Source of the DNA: Rhodoplanes sp046000175
GTDB lineage: Bacteria > Pseudomonadota > Alphaproteobacteria > Rhizobiales > Xanthobacteraceae
Length of the DNA stretch: 64,000 nucleotides
Direction of reading: 5' to 3'
Assembly: GCF_046000175.1 (NCBI RefSeq)
Contig: NZ_JBEOMB010000059.1
Location: 62,001 to 126,000, forward strand
The position numbers were made by a program, and so were the translations under genes. The first letter of the stretch is position 1. Each line of letters begins with the position of its first letter. Below are positions 40,101-48,304 of the stretch, piece by piece. The notes under the pieces are model-generated. The model was not told the DNA's origin. It made no database searches and saw only the letters and a list, made by a program, of their open reading frames with translations.

Positions 40101-42115
40101 CGGGCGCTCTCAAGGCGCGCGAGCAGGACGCCGCGCTCCTCGACAGCCTGCAGACCCGTTTCGAGTTCCTCAGCCAGACGCCGAACACGCCGGCCCGCTT
40201 CACCGACACGGCGCTGACGGCCGACGGCGACACCAAGCGGCTGATGCTCGACCGCGCCAACTACTACGCCACCACGGGCGGCCACGGCGCCTGCCGCGGC
40301 TGCGGCGAGGTGACGGCGATCCGCCTCGTCACCTCGACCAACAACGCGATCCAGACCAAGCGCCGCAAGGACCATCTGCGCGAGCTGGAGAGCGTGATCG
40401 ACAAGCTCAAGGCGAAGCTTCCGTCCGTGCAGGACGACAAGGTGCGGCGCGAGCGCATCGCCGGCGTGATCGAGGTGCTGGAGAAGCGCCAGTATCTGCT
40501 GGAGAGCGGCCCGACCGGCAACGGCCCGGCCTCGGCCGTGATCGCCAACGCCACCGGCTGCTCGTCGGTCTATGCCTCGACCTTCCCGTTCAACCCCTAC
40601 AACGACCCGTGGGTGAACAGCCTGTTCCAGGACACGCCGGCGGTCGCCAAGGGGCTGTTCGAGGGGCTCACGGCCTCGGCCGTCGACGACGTGAAGGCGA
40701 TGCGGATCGCCAAGCTCGAGCTCGACGACGCCTACGATCCGGGCATGCACGACAAGTTCTTCCGCACCTTCGCGTGGTCGCAGTTCACGCCGGAGGAGCT
40801 GTCGCTGCTGCCGACCGTGATCAGCATGGGCGGTGACGGCGCCACCTACGACATCGGCTTCGGCGCGCTGTCGCGGCTGTTGGCGACCAACACGCCCGTC
40901 AAGGTCGTGGTGCTCAACACCGGCGTCTACTCCAACACGGGCGGCCAGGCCTCCACGGCGAGCCTCACCGGTCAGGACTCGGATCTGTCGCGCTTCGGCG
41001 CCGCCCATGCCGGCAAGCAGGAGGACCGCAAGGAGCTCGGCCTGATCGCCGCGTTCCACCCGAACGTCTTCGTGGTGCAGACCTCGACGGCGCTGCAGCA
41101 GCACTTCCTGCAGAACGTGACGCGCTATCTCAACCACACCTCGTCGCCGGCCGTGCTCGACGTCTACACGCCGTGCCAGGCCGAGCACGGCATCGCCGAC
41201 GCGGCCGCCAGCCGCCGCGCTCGCCTCGCCGTCGAGGCGCGCATGAACCCGGTGTTCGTGCACGATCCGGGCGCCGACCGCAGCCGCAAGGGCTGGTTCT
41301 CGCTCGACGGCAACCCGGACCTCGACAAGGACTGGACGACGACCACGATCGAGCATGTCGAGGAGGGCGTCACCAAGCTGAAGGAGGTGGTGCTCACCCC
41401 GGCCTACTTCGCCCAGGAGGAGACCCGCTTCAAGAAGCAGTTCCGTCCGCTGAAGAACGAGGCCGACGCGGTCCCGGTCGAGGACTTCGTCGCGCTCGAT
41501 CCGGCGGCGCGCGCCGGCAAGGTGCCGTTCGTGTGGTCGACCGACGCCGACAAGCGGCTCGTGAAGCTCGAGGTCTCCAACACCATCGTGCATCTGGTCG
41601 AGGAGCGGCGGCGCTACTGGCGGACGCTCCAGTACCTCGCCGGCCGGCCGATCGAGCGGCTGGACGCCGACCACCGCGTCGAGCTCGAGGCGCTGAAGTC
41701 GCGCTACGAGCAGGCCGTGCAGACGCAGGAGTCGACGCTCGACACCATCGCCCGCGCGATGAGCGAGCTCGCCGCCTCGTCGAGCGCCCCGTCGCCGACC
41801 GCGCTCGCCGGTGCGCTGGCGCCCTTCGGGGCCGCGCCGGGTGCCGCCGCGGCCGCTCCGGCGGCCGCCGCCAAGGCCAACGGCTCGGCCCTGCCGCACA
41901 TCCGCGACGAGGACGTCGCCGCCTGCACCAACTGCAAGACCTGCTACCAGCAGGTCCCCGAGCTGTTCGAGCGGATCAGGATCATGGTCGACGGCGTGCC
42001 GAAGGAGGTCGCCCACACCATCCCGGGCGCGCTCGAAAAGGTGACGGTCACGCCGGACCTCAAGGCCCGGCTCGCCAAGGCGGCGGCCGGCTGCGACGCG
42101 GAGATCGTGCGATGA
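37136..42115 (+). CDS. nifJ: Pyruvate:ferredoxin (flavodoxin) oxidoreductase, extended single-chain form
   Basis: A 1659-residue enzyme, against about 1170-1200 for usual single-chain PFORs. It converts pyruvate and CoA to acetyl-CoA and CO2 with low-potential electrons. Visible parts: N-terminal transketolase-like domain (VIGYPITPSTEISEIYEAFR), gamma domain (FHSVGGYGTIATGKLLTDIL, about 545), and two 4Fe-4S motifs (CTGCMECTLVCPDA from Cys846; CSGCLECIDVCGPG from Cys977). The TPP domain has GACRGCGE, ATGCSS and YTPCQAE as the proximal-cluster Cys, and GGDGATYDIGFG and YSNTGGQAS at about 1232-1275. A helical insert of about 70 residues splits the TPP domain. A C-terminal linker leads to an extra ferredoxin-like module (CTNCKTCYQQVPELFE from Cys1597, with a final Cys). 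The enzyme overlaps the next gene by ATGA. Confidence 0.93.
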   Translation: MNAKYSGIPTVINGNGAVAQVMGHVCGGVIGYPITPSTEISEIYEAFRSAGGCNVWGKHPFFFEPEGEHSAQSGALGAALTGAKFVSNASSSQGILYGLESHYVTVGKKVGGFVLQVAARVVSKHSLNVMAGHDDVYALLQSGYTILFGSNPQEAADLAVISYKVSATSLIPVANAMDGFATSHMMSEALMPEPELIREFLGDPAGRIKCPTVAQEILFGAKGRVHQLELWLIKHEGDFAPADLAKLRTWLKTEAEQVETDNAASLIGDTLALVPEELRGAWTRQWTNAYEKGTRQLVPALVDVHNPGLTGGVQNQPDFQAGSVDHRTHFVRDVPRFVREAMAEYAALTGREYKPVMTYMCDDAEHVMVGLGSVTDDVEAVVAHLRSQGKKVGVVSIKLLQPFPEAELVAALKGKTAVTVLERSDVTALTSFVTQALFKGIENATNGTRHPGIPALDRLPKMTTAIFGLGAHDLQPRHLIAAFKNMETKNAPFVYLGSQFFAKDPSPRLAALQERLKEAYPETELMALETEANPNLLPPSAFRVRFHSVGGYGTIATGKLLTDILAGVLDMHSKASPKYGSEKSGAPTNYYITLSPEPVKITNAEIEDVEIVVSPDHKVFSHTNPLRGLVEGGTFVLQSNLSPLEVWKDLPKRARKTIRDKKIKMFVVDGFAVAKRHAPTPELETRMMGIAFIGAVCGHVDRIVADASMDVILKKVQQQLSKKFGSKGAAVVDGNMAVIKEGLEATQALDYTRPEFVEAETEAGVQQLRTVAISAAMCKAAGAAPAEGIFDRAYYEEVIAAPFRDGTIGEAPVLPGTGMFMPAGSAAWKDKGLFRRDVPEFEPALCTGCMECTLVCPDAAIPNTVHDIHDLLLTGLKHLDLVEAQREAVRDRVFALADAVREAYRGSKDAKAFGEVVAAAAAALDVDNPTLKRNLGKLAEVLVEFPVARTRPFFDSMEKEKPGTGGLYSVAIDPWKCSGCLECIDVCGPGALKAREQDAALLDSLQTRFEFLSQTPNTPARFTDTALTADGDTKRLMLDRANYYATTGGHGACRGCGEVTAIRLVTSTNNAIQTKRRKDHLRELESVIDKLKAKLPSVQDDKVRRERIAGVIEVLEKRQYLLESGPTGNGPASAVIANATGCSSVYASTFPFNPYNDPWVNSLFQDTPAVAKGLFEGLTASAVDDVKAMRIAKLELDDAYDPGMHDKFFRTFAWSQFTPEELSLLPTVISMGGDGATYDIGFGALSRLLATNTPVKVVVLNTGVYSNTGGQASTASLTGQDSDLSRFGAAHAGKQEDRKELGLIAAFHPNVFVVQTSTALQQHFLQNVTRYLNHTSSPAVLDVYTPCQAEHGIADAAASRRARLAVEARMNPVFVHDPGADRSRKGWFSLDGNPDLDKDWTTTTIEHVEEGVTKLKEVVLTPAYFAQEETRFKKQFRPLKNEADAVPVEDFVALDPAARAGKVPFVWSTDADKRLVKLEVSNTIVHLVEERRRYWRTLQYLAGRPIERLDADHRVELEALKSRYEQAVQTQESTLDTIARAMSELAASSSAPSPTALAGALAPFGAAPGAAAAAPAAAAKANGSALPHIRDEDVAACTNCKTCYQQVPELFERIRIMVDGVPKEVAHTIPGALEKVTVTPDLKARLAKAAAGCDAEIVR

Positions 42116-44940
42116 GCACCGCCAATCCCCAGGAGCAGCTGCTGCGCTACGCCCAGACCACGCAGGCGCTGGAGCAGACGCGCAATCAGCTCGAGGAGCT
42201 CGAATCCTCCGAAGCCGTCGAGCTGTTCCAGAAGCAGCTCGAGCTTCTCAAGAAACGTCTCCTCGGCGATCCGAAGTCGCTGCGCGGCACCTTCGTGTCG
42301 GACGGCGTGCAGGCGATCGCCTGGGAGTTCCAGCAGGAGGAGCTGAGCCCCGCCTTCACGCGGACGTTCTGGAACCTGCTGCTGCGCAACGACGAGATGA
42401 GCGTGCTCCTGCAACGCTTCATCTGGTCGATGCCAATGCGCTTCAAGCGCAAGTTCGTGAAGGCGCTCGACGATCACCTGTCCGACAAGTACCCGATGTT
42501 CAAGGGCCTGTCGGCGAAGTGGCCGTTCGACGCCTTCATCCCGCCCTACATCCGCCCGCCCGAGGAGCGCGTCGGCGACTTCGCGCTCGTGAACACCGGC
42601 TATCTCGGCTACATGGCGCTCGGCTACACCGAGCGCGAGGTCGAGATGTTCGTGTGGCTCGAGGTGTTGCGCGACAAGCAGTGCACCGACAAGCCGTGCG
42701 AGATCGGCGTGATCATCCACGGCAAGAAGGAGCCGAAGGGTGGCTGCCCGGTCAAGATCCACATCCCCGAGATGCTGGAGCTGCTCGGCAACGGCAAGTT
42801 CCGCCAGGCGCTGGAGCTGATCGAGAGCTGCAATCCGCTGCCCAACGTGACGGGCCGCGTGTGTCCGCAAGAGCTGCAGTGCCAGGGCGTCTGCAAGCAG
42901 ACGCGCCGGCCGATCGAGATCGGCCAGCTCGAATGGTTCCTGCCCGAGCGCGAGAAGCTGGTCGGCCCCAAGCCGGCCGAGCGCTTCGCCGGCGTGATCA
43001 GCCCGTGGGCGCGCGCCGAGAAGCCGCCGATCGCGGTGGTCGGCTCCGGCCCGTCCGGCCTGATCAACGCCTATCTGCTGGCGGCCGAGGGCTTCCCGGT
43101 CACGGTGTTCGAGGCGTTCCACGACCTCGGCGGCGTGCTGCGCTACGGCATCCCGGAGTTCCGCCTGCCCAACACGCTGATCGACGACGTCGTCGAGAAG
43201 ATCAACCTGCTCGGCGGCCGCTTCGTGAAGAACTTCGTGGTCGGCAAGACCGCGACGCTCGACGACCTCAAGGACGCCGGCTTCTGGAAGATCTTCGTCG
43301 GCACCGGCGCCGGCCTGCCGACCTTCATGAACGTGCCGGGCGAGCACTATCTCGGCGTCATGTCGGCCAACGAGTTCCTCACCCGCGTCAACCTGATGCG
43401 GGCGCTGGACGAGAAGTACGAGACGCCGCTGCCCGAGACCAAGGGCAAGGAGGTCTTCGTCATCGGCGGCGGCAACACCGCCATGGACGCCGCCCGCACG
43501 GCTCGCCGGCTCGGCGCCAACGTGACGATCGTCTACCGCCGCACCAAGAGCGAGATGCCGGCCCGCGTCGAGGAGCTGCACCACGCCCTCGAGGAAGGCA
43601 TCAACCTCGCCGTGCTGCGCGCGCCCATCGAGTTCATCGGCGACGAGAAGACCCACTTCGTCAGCCACGCGGTGCTCGCCGTCAACGAGCTCGGCCCGCC
43701 CGACAAGTCGGGTCGCCGCGCGCCGGTCGCCACCGGCGAGACCGAACGGGTGCCGGTCGATCTCGTGATCATGGCGCTCGGCAACACGGCGAACCCGATC
43801 ATGAAGGACGCCGAGCCCGACCTGAAGACCTCGAAATGGGGCACCATCGAGGTCGGCGAGGGCACGCAGAAAACCTCGATCAAGGACGTCTACTCGGGTG
43901 GCGACGCGGCCCGCGGCGGCTCGACCGCGATCCGGGCGGCCGGCGACGGCCAGGCGGCGGCGCGCGAGATCGTCGGCGAGATTCCGTTCACGCCGGCCGA
44001 GATCAAGGCGCGGGTGGCGAAGGCCGCGCGGTACACCGAGCTCGGCCAGGTCAAGCAGACCATCGTCGAGAAGATCCCGCTCGCCGGCGGCATCGTCGAG
44101 TTCAAGGTGCGGGCCCCGATGGTGGCGCAGTCGGCCAAGGCCGGCCAGTTCGTCCGGGTGCTCGGCTGGGACGACGGCGAGCTGATTCCGCTGACGCTCG
44201 CCGACTGGGACGCCGAGGCCGGCACCATCGACCTGGTCATCCAGGGCATGGGCACCTCGACGCTCATGATGAACCAGATGACGATCGGCGACGCCTTCGC
44301 GGGCATCGCCGGCCCGCTCGGCCGGGCGAGCGAGCTGCACCACTACGGTCCCGACCAGACCGTGGTTTTCACGGCCGGCGGCGTCGGCCTGCCGCCCGTC
44401 TATCCGATCGCCCGCGCGCATCTGGAGATGGGCAACCACGTCACGCTGATCGCCGGATTCCGCTCGAAGGAGTTCCTGTTCTGGACCGGCGACGACGAGC
44501 GGATGGGCAAGCTGAAGGCCAAGTACGGCGACCAGCTCGACCTGATCTACGCGACCAACGACGGCACCTACGGCATCAAGGGCTTCGTCACGACGCCGCT
44601 CGAGGAGATGCTGAAGAACGACAAGACGTCGAAGGGCCGCAAGATCGCCGAGGTGATCACCATCGGTCCGCCGATCATGATGCGGGTGGTCTCCGACCTC
44701 ACCAAGCCCTACGGGGTCAAGACGGTGGCGAGCCTCAACTCGATCATGGTCGACGCCACCGGCATGTGCGGCGCCTGCATGGTGCCGATCACGGTGGACG
44801 GCAAGATGGTCCGCAAGCACGCCTGCATCGACGGGCCGGAGCTCGACGCCCATCTCATCGACTGGGACAAGTTCCTGCCCCGGTTCAACACCTTCAAGGC
44901 GCAGGAGCAGGCCAGCAAGGTGGCGCACGGGCTCGCCTGA
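42112..44940 (+). CDS. Fused NfnB-NfnA-like NAD(P)H:ferredoxin oxidoreductase
   Basis: This 942-residue flavoprotein starts inside the nifJ stop (ATGA). Residues 1-185 are an extra N-terminal region with a coiled coil (TTQALEQTRNQLEELESSEA). Next is a glutamate-synthase-small-subunit/NfnB-like part with the Cys-rich cluster domain (GRVCPQELQCQGVCKQ). It has an FAD site VVGSGPSG (about 311), GVLRYGIPEFRLP, and an NADPH site VIGGGNTAMDAARTARRLGA (about 450). From about 645 comes an NfnA/DHOD-beta-like part with FTAGGVGLPPVYPIARAH and a 2Fe-2S motif DATGMCGAC (Asp881, Cys886, Cys889) plus Cys905. The Asp/3-Cys pattern matches Thermotoga NfnA. It probably accepts electrons from the upstream PFOR and passes them to NAD(P)+, possibly with bifurcation. 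Confidence 0.9.
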   Translation: MSTANPQEQLLRYAQTTQALEQTRNQLEELESSEAVELFQKQLELLKKRLLGDPKSLRGTFVSDGVQAIAWEFQQEELSPAFTRTFWNLLLRNDEMSVLLQRFIWSMPMRFKRKFVKALDDHLSDKYPMFKGLSAKWPFDAFIPPYIRPPEERVGDFALVNTGYLGYMALGYTEREVEMFVWLEVLRDKQCTDKPCEIGVIIHGKKEPKGGCPVKIHIPEMLELLGNGKFRQALELIESCNPLPNVTGRVCPQELQCQGVCKQTRRPIEIGQLEWFLPEREKLVGPKPAERFAGVISPWARAEKPPIAVVGSGPSGLINAYLLAAEGFPVTVFEAFHDLGGVLRYGIPEFRLPNTLIDDVVEKINLLGGRFVKNFVVGKTATLDDLKDAGFWKIFVGTGAGLPTFMNVPGEHYLGVMSANEFLTRVNLMRALDEKYETPLPETKGKEVFVIGGGNTAMDAARTARRLGANVTIVYRRTKSEMPARVEELHHALEEGINLAVLRAPIEFIGDEKTHFVSHAVLAVNELGPPDKSGRRAPVATGETERVPVDLVIMALGNTANPIMKDAEPDLKTSKWGTIEVGEGTQKTSIKDVYSGGDAARGGSTAIRAAGDGQAAAREIVGEIPFTPAEIKARVAKAARYTELGQVKQTIVEKIPLAGGIVEFKVRAPMVAQSAKAGQFVRVLGWDDGELIPLTLADWDAEAGTIDLVIQGMGTSTLMMNQMTIGDAFAGIAGPLGRASELHHYGPDQTVVFTAGGVGLPPVYPIARAHLEMGNHVTLIAGFRSKEFLFWTGDDERMGKLKAKYGDQLDLIYATNDGTYGIKGFVTTPLEEMLKNDKTSKGRKIAEVITIGPPIMMRVVSDLTKPYGVKTVASLNSIMVDATGMCGACMVPITVDGKMVRKHACIDGPELDAHLIDWDKFLPRFNTFKAQEQASKVAHGLA

Positions 44941-45008
44941 GCGACTACACGGCCGCCCGCCTTTCGCGGCGCAGCAATCGGCCGAACGACAGACGGCCAA
45001 CGAGACGA

Positions 45009-45037
45009 GGGAGCGGGGCGACCCCCCGCTCCCTTTT
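45009..45037 (+). terminator. Rho-independent terminator after the PFOR-Nfn operon
   Basis: GGGAGCGGGG (45009-45018) pairs with CCCCGCTCCC (45024-45033) around a 5-base loop and is followed by TTTT. It lies 69 bases after the stop of the fused Nfn-like gene. Confidence 0.92.
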
Positions 45038-45335
45038 CGTATGGGCCGCCCCGGCGCGGTGATTCGCGGGCGATGGCGAGCCGGGCGAACGTGCGGGCGC
45101 CTGCGGGGATGCGCGGGAAATCGGTCGGGCGCGGCGGCGTGCCGCAGGCGCGGCCGGCCAACTCTGTATGACAAGTGCTGTGGGTAGCCCGAGCCCTGCA
45201 TCCATTGCATTCGAAGTGCGGCGAGCCATGCGTGCGCGGGTGCGATGCGGCCGGGCGGTCTTGCGTCGCGACTCCGCCGCCCCGACAATGGCGTTCCGAA
45301 ACGAAACCCGAAACCGAGCTCCGAAGCAGAACCCC

Positions 45336-45788
45336 ATGTACACCGCGAGCGCGAAGCGCCTGACCAATGCGGGCGCCAGAAAAATCCTGGAAACCGCCAT
45401 GGAGAAGGCCCGCGTGGCCGGCATCCAGGTGGCCGTGGCGATCGTCGACGGCGGCGGCAATCTGCTGCTGCTGGAGCGCATGGACACGGCGCGCTTCCAT
45501 CTGGTGCATTCCTCGACCACCAAGGCGCGCTGCTGCGCCTCCAACAAGCGGCCGACCACCTCGAAGGGTGCCGTCGCCCAGCCGCTCGACGTCGCCCATG
45601 CGCTCGGCCTCGCGCTCGCCGCCGGCCCGGAGAACTGGACCGCCATGGAAGGCGGCTGCCCGATCATCATCGACGGCGAATGCGTCGGCGGCGTCGGCGT
45701 CTCGGGCGGCAGCTGGGACATGGACGCGCAGATCGCCGAGGAGGCGGTGCGGTCGATCGGCGCGTCGGTGTCGATCGACGGGAAGTGA
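45336..45788 (+). CDS. GlcG/HbpS family (DUF336) protein
   Basis: A 150-residue cytoplasmic protein beginning MYTASAKRLTNAGARKILET. Family features are VAGIQVAVAIVDGGGNLLLL with the MDTARFHLVHSSTTKARCCA helix, and GGCPIIIDGECVGGVGVSGG. GlcG-like proteins accompany glycolate, propanediol and other small-acid catabolic genes, and HbpS binds haem; the reaction is not established. The start is set at the ATG that opens the family's N-terminus, although its ribosome site is weak. It lies upstream of a Gfo/Idh dehydrogenase gene with a repeat unit between them. Confidence 0.88.
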   Translation: MYTASAKRLTNAGARKILETAMEKARVAGIQVAVAIVDGGGNLLLLERMDTARFHLVHSSTTKARCCASNKRPTTSKGAVAQPLDVAHALGLALAAGPENWTAMEGGCPIIIDGECVGGVGVSGGSWDMDAQIAEEAVRSIGASVSIDGK

Positions 45789-45810
45789 CGGCACCTCCCT
45801 CCGACTCCGG

Positions 45811-45930
45811 TCGTCCCGGGGCGGCCCGGAGGGCCGAACCCGGGACCCGTAACCCCTGTGATACGGTCGATCATCGACACCGGGGATATGAGTTCCGGGC
45901 TCGCGGGCTTCGCCCGCGCCCTGGAATGAC
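45811..45930. repeat. Intergenic inverted repeat, family B copy 2
   Basis: Starts TCGTCCCGGGGCGGCCCGG, with CCCGGGACCCGTA, ACACCGGGGATATGAG, TTCCGGGCTCGCGGGC and the end CCCTGGAATGAC. Same plan and length as 28191-28313. The two copies agree in the single-stranded parts as well as in the stems, so they are true repeats and not chance hairpins. Confidence 0.88.
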
Positions 45931-45990
45931 CAGCTCCTTTGAGCCTTCGCGCTTCTCCATCCGAACTTCACAACAACCTGGTCGAACCCC

Positions 45991-47001
45991 ATGAGCAACA
46001 CCTCACCCGTACGCGTCGGCTGCATCGGCATGGGCTGGTGGTCCGACGTGCTGGCCGACGCCATCGCGCGGTCGAGCAAGATCGAGATCGTGAGTTGCTA
46101 CACCCGCACGGCCGACAAGCGCGACGCCTTCGCCAAGAAGTACGGTTGCAAGACGGTCGCGAGTTACGAGGAGATGCTGGCCGATCCGTCGATCGAGGGC
46201 ATCGTCAACACGACGCCGAACAACGTGCATCTGGAGACCACCGCACAGGCCGCCGCCGCCGGCAAGCACGTCTTTCTCGACAAGCCGATCGCCAACAATG
46301 TCGCGACGGGCCGCGCCATCGCCGAGGTCGCGAAGCGGCACGGCATCGTGCTGCAGCTCGGCTATCAGCGCCGTCGCGAGAGTCAGTTCCGCTGGATCAA
46401 GCAGCAGATCGACGCCGGCGTGTTCGGTCGCCTCGTCAACGCCGAATCGAACATCAGCCGCGACCGGCTGGGCAAGTTCGACGCGCATCATTGGCGCCAC
46501 ACGGCGGAGGGCATGCCGGGCGGCGTGATGCTGCAGATCGGCATCCACTACATCGACGTGCTCAGCTACCTGATGGGGCCGGTCGTCGCGGTGTCGGGGC
46601 GCGCGTCCCAGCTCGTGCTGCCCGGCGACAATCCGGACGTCGCCTCGATGATCCTCGAGCACGAGAACGGCGCGCTTTCCACGGTCAACGCCTGCTATGC
46701 CTCGGCCGGCGAGTATTATCTGATGAACATCTACGGCAAGGAGGCGACCGCCTATTACGACCTGCACGGCGGCCTGCGCCTGCAGAAACGGCACTCCGAC
46801 AAGGTCGAGGCGATCCCGTTCGAGAAGAACGACGCGATCCGCGACGAATTGGAGGAGTTCGCTGCGGCGGTGCGCGGGCAGGCGAAGCCCGAGACCGACG
46901 GCGTCCACGGCTACCAGTCGCTCGCCGTGGTGCGGGCCGGCACCGTCTCGGCCCGCGAAGGCCGTCGCGTCACGGTCGCCGAGATGCTGGAGAAGGATTG
47001 A
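45991..47001 (+). CDS. Gfo/Idh/MocA family oxidoreductase
   Basis: The 336-residue protein has an N-terminal NAD(P)-binding Rossmann domain (VRVGCIGMGWWSDVLADAIA) and the family motif DKPIANNVATGR (the EKP motif with Asp in place of Glu; the Lys is the catalytic residue). A C-terminal GFO_IDH_MocA domain follows (LVNAESNISRDRLGKFDAHH, MPGGVMLQIGIHYIDVLSYL). Members oxidise sugars, inositols or phthalate-type diols. The ligand is unknown. It is convergent with the alcohol dehydrogenase at the end of the TctABC array and may serve the same catabolic route. Confidence 0.92.
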   Translation: MSNTSPVRVGCIGMGWWSDVLADAIARSSKIEIVSCYTRTADKRDAFAKKYGCKTVASYEEMLADPSIEGIVNTTPNNVHLETTAQAAAAGKHVFLDKPIANNVATGRAIAEVAKRHGIVLQLGYQRRRESQFRWIKQQIDAGVFGRLVNAESNISRDRLGKFDAHHWRHTAEGMPGGVMLQIGIHYIDVLSYLMGPVVAVSGRASQLVLPGDNPDVASMILEHENGALSTVNACYASAGEYYLMNIYGKEATAYYDLHGGLRLQKRHSDKVEAIPFEKNDAIRDELEEFAAAVRGQAKPETDGVHGYQSLAVVRAGTVSAREGRRVTVAEMLEKD

Positions 47002-47040
47002 GCGAGGCGGGCCGAGGTGAACCGCCGAGGCGCTTCTTCA

Positions 47041-47064
47041 CCTCTCCCCGCGCGCGGGGAGAGG
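47041..47064. repeat. Family C palindrome, single unit
   Basis: CCTCTCCCC-GCGCGC-GGGGAGAGG is a perfect 9-bp palindrome between two convergent stops. It may function as a bidirectional 3'-end structure. It belongs with 2609-2730 and 57082-57240. Confidence 0.75.
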
Positions 47065-47121
47065 GAGCGCAGGCGCCGTCTTCCCCGCGGCATGACGAAG
47101 AAGAGCCACGCGCGTCGCCAC

Positions 47122-48258
47122 TCACTCTCGCATCTTCACCACCACCTTGATGGCGTCCTCGATGCGGTCGCGGGCGTAGCGGAAGGCGGTCGGCACCTCG
47201 CCGAGCGGGAACGTGTGGGTGTGGATCGGTTTCGGGTCGAAGCGCTTCTGCGAGATCAGCGCCGCGCAGCGGTGGGTGGCGCTGCGACCCTCGCCGCGGA
47301 TGCCGAACACCGAGATGTGCTGGCGGATCAGCTTGGCGAGATCGACCGAGGCCTTCTCCTCCGGGAAGCCGACCAGGCACACCTTGCCGCCGCGCTTGAG
47401 CATGTCGGTCGCGACGTTGAGGCTGTTCGGATCGCCCGAGGCCTCGACCACGTAGTTGACGCCGCGCCCGCCCGTGATGCGGCGCACCGCCTCGACCGGG
47501 TCCTCGTTGCGGATGTTGACGACGTGATCGGCGCCCATGCGCTTGCCGAGCGCGAGACGCGCCTCGCGCGTGCCGGTGAGGATCACCGGATCGGCGCCGA
47601 GTGCCTTCGCCACCGCCGTCACCATCAGGCCGATCGCGCCGGGCCCGAGCACCACGACGCTCTCGCCCGCGATCAGCCCGCCGAGCGTGTCGAGCGCGTA
47701 CATGGCCGTGCCGGCCGTGACGATCAGGGTCGCCTCCTCGTCGCCGACGCCGTCGGGCACGTGGATCAGGGTCGCGACGTGATTGACCTGATACTCGCAG
47801 AAGCCGCCGTCGGTGGTGAAGCCGTTGGCGCGGTGGCCCTTGTCGTGCCCCTTGTAGTTCATGCCGTAGTTCAGGCAGGCCGTGTACATGCCGGCGCGGC
47901 AGCGTTCGCAGCGGCCGCAGCCGTAATGCACCTCGACGACGACGCGGTCGCCCACCGCGAACTCGTCGACCCCGGTGCCGAGCTTCACCACGGTCCCCAT
48001 GTACTCGTGGCCGGGGGTGAAGTTCTTGTTGAACGGCTTGCCGCCTTCGATCAGGGCGGGCGGCCCCCTGGTGATGATCGAGATGTCGCCGGCGCAGAAC
48101 GCGATGGCGTCGATGCGCACCAGCACCTCGGCGTGGCCCGGCTGCGGCACCGGCTTCTCGGTGAGGCGGAGCTGGCCGGGATCGTCCAGCACCCAGGCCT
48201 TCATGGTCGGCGGGACGTGATAGTCGTTAGGAGCGGTCGCTGTGGTGGTCGCGGTCAT
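47122..48258 (-). CDS. Zinc-dependent alcohol dehydrogenase (MDR family)
   Basis: A 378-residue medium-chain dehydrogenase. The catalytic-zinc region has AFCAGDISIITRG and GHEYMGTVVKLG. The structural zinc is bound by CGRCERCRAGMYTAC (four Cys). The NAD-binding loop is VVVLGPGAIGLMVTAVAKAL. Such enzymes oxidise secondary alcohols or polyols. It is the last gene of the minus-strand tctC-tctB-tctA-sulfurtransferase array, 46 bases after the sulfurtransferase. A 17-residue Thr/Ala-rich leader precedes the usual start; the second in-frame ATG (PTMKAWVLDD) could be the true one. Confidence 0.92.
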   Translation of the reverse strand: MTATTTATAPNDYHVPPTMKAWVLDDPGQLRLTEKPVPQPGHAEVLVRIDAIAFCAGDISIITRGPPALIEGGKPFNKNFTPGHEYMGTVVKLGTGVDEFAVGDRVVVEVHYGCGRCERCRAGMYTACLNYGMNYKGHDKGHRANGFTTDGGFCEYQVNHVATLIHVPDGVGDEEATLIVTAGTAMYALDTLGGLIAGESVVVLGPGAIGLMVTAVAKALGADPVILTGTREARLALGKRMGADHVVNIRNEDPVEAVRRITGGRGVNYVVEASGDPNSLNVATDMLKRGGKVCLVGFPEEKASVDLAKLIRQHISVFGIRGEGRSATHRCAALISQKRFDPKPIHTHTFPLGEVPTAFRYARDRIEDAIKVVVKMRE

Positions 48259-48304
48259 CGCACTGTCCTTCTCGGTCCGGCGCGCCGGGCGCGCTCGCGG
48301 GCGA

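Noticed and set aside
37112..42016. 1634-residue open frame on the minus strand across the PFOR gene
   Set aside because: A shadow of the GC-rich coding strand: composition is dominated by Arg, Ala, His and Leu and has no domain; the plus strand has unmistakable PFOR motifs.
41944..45288. 1114-residue minus-strand open frame across the Nfn-like gene
   Set aside because: Antisense shadow of a well-supported flavoprotein gene; low-complexity translation.
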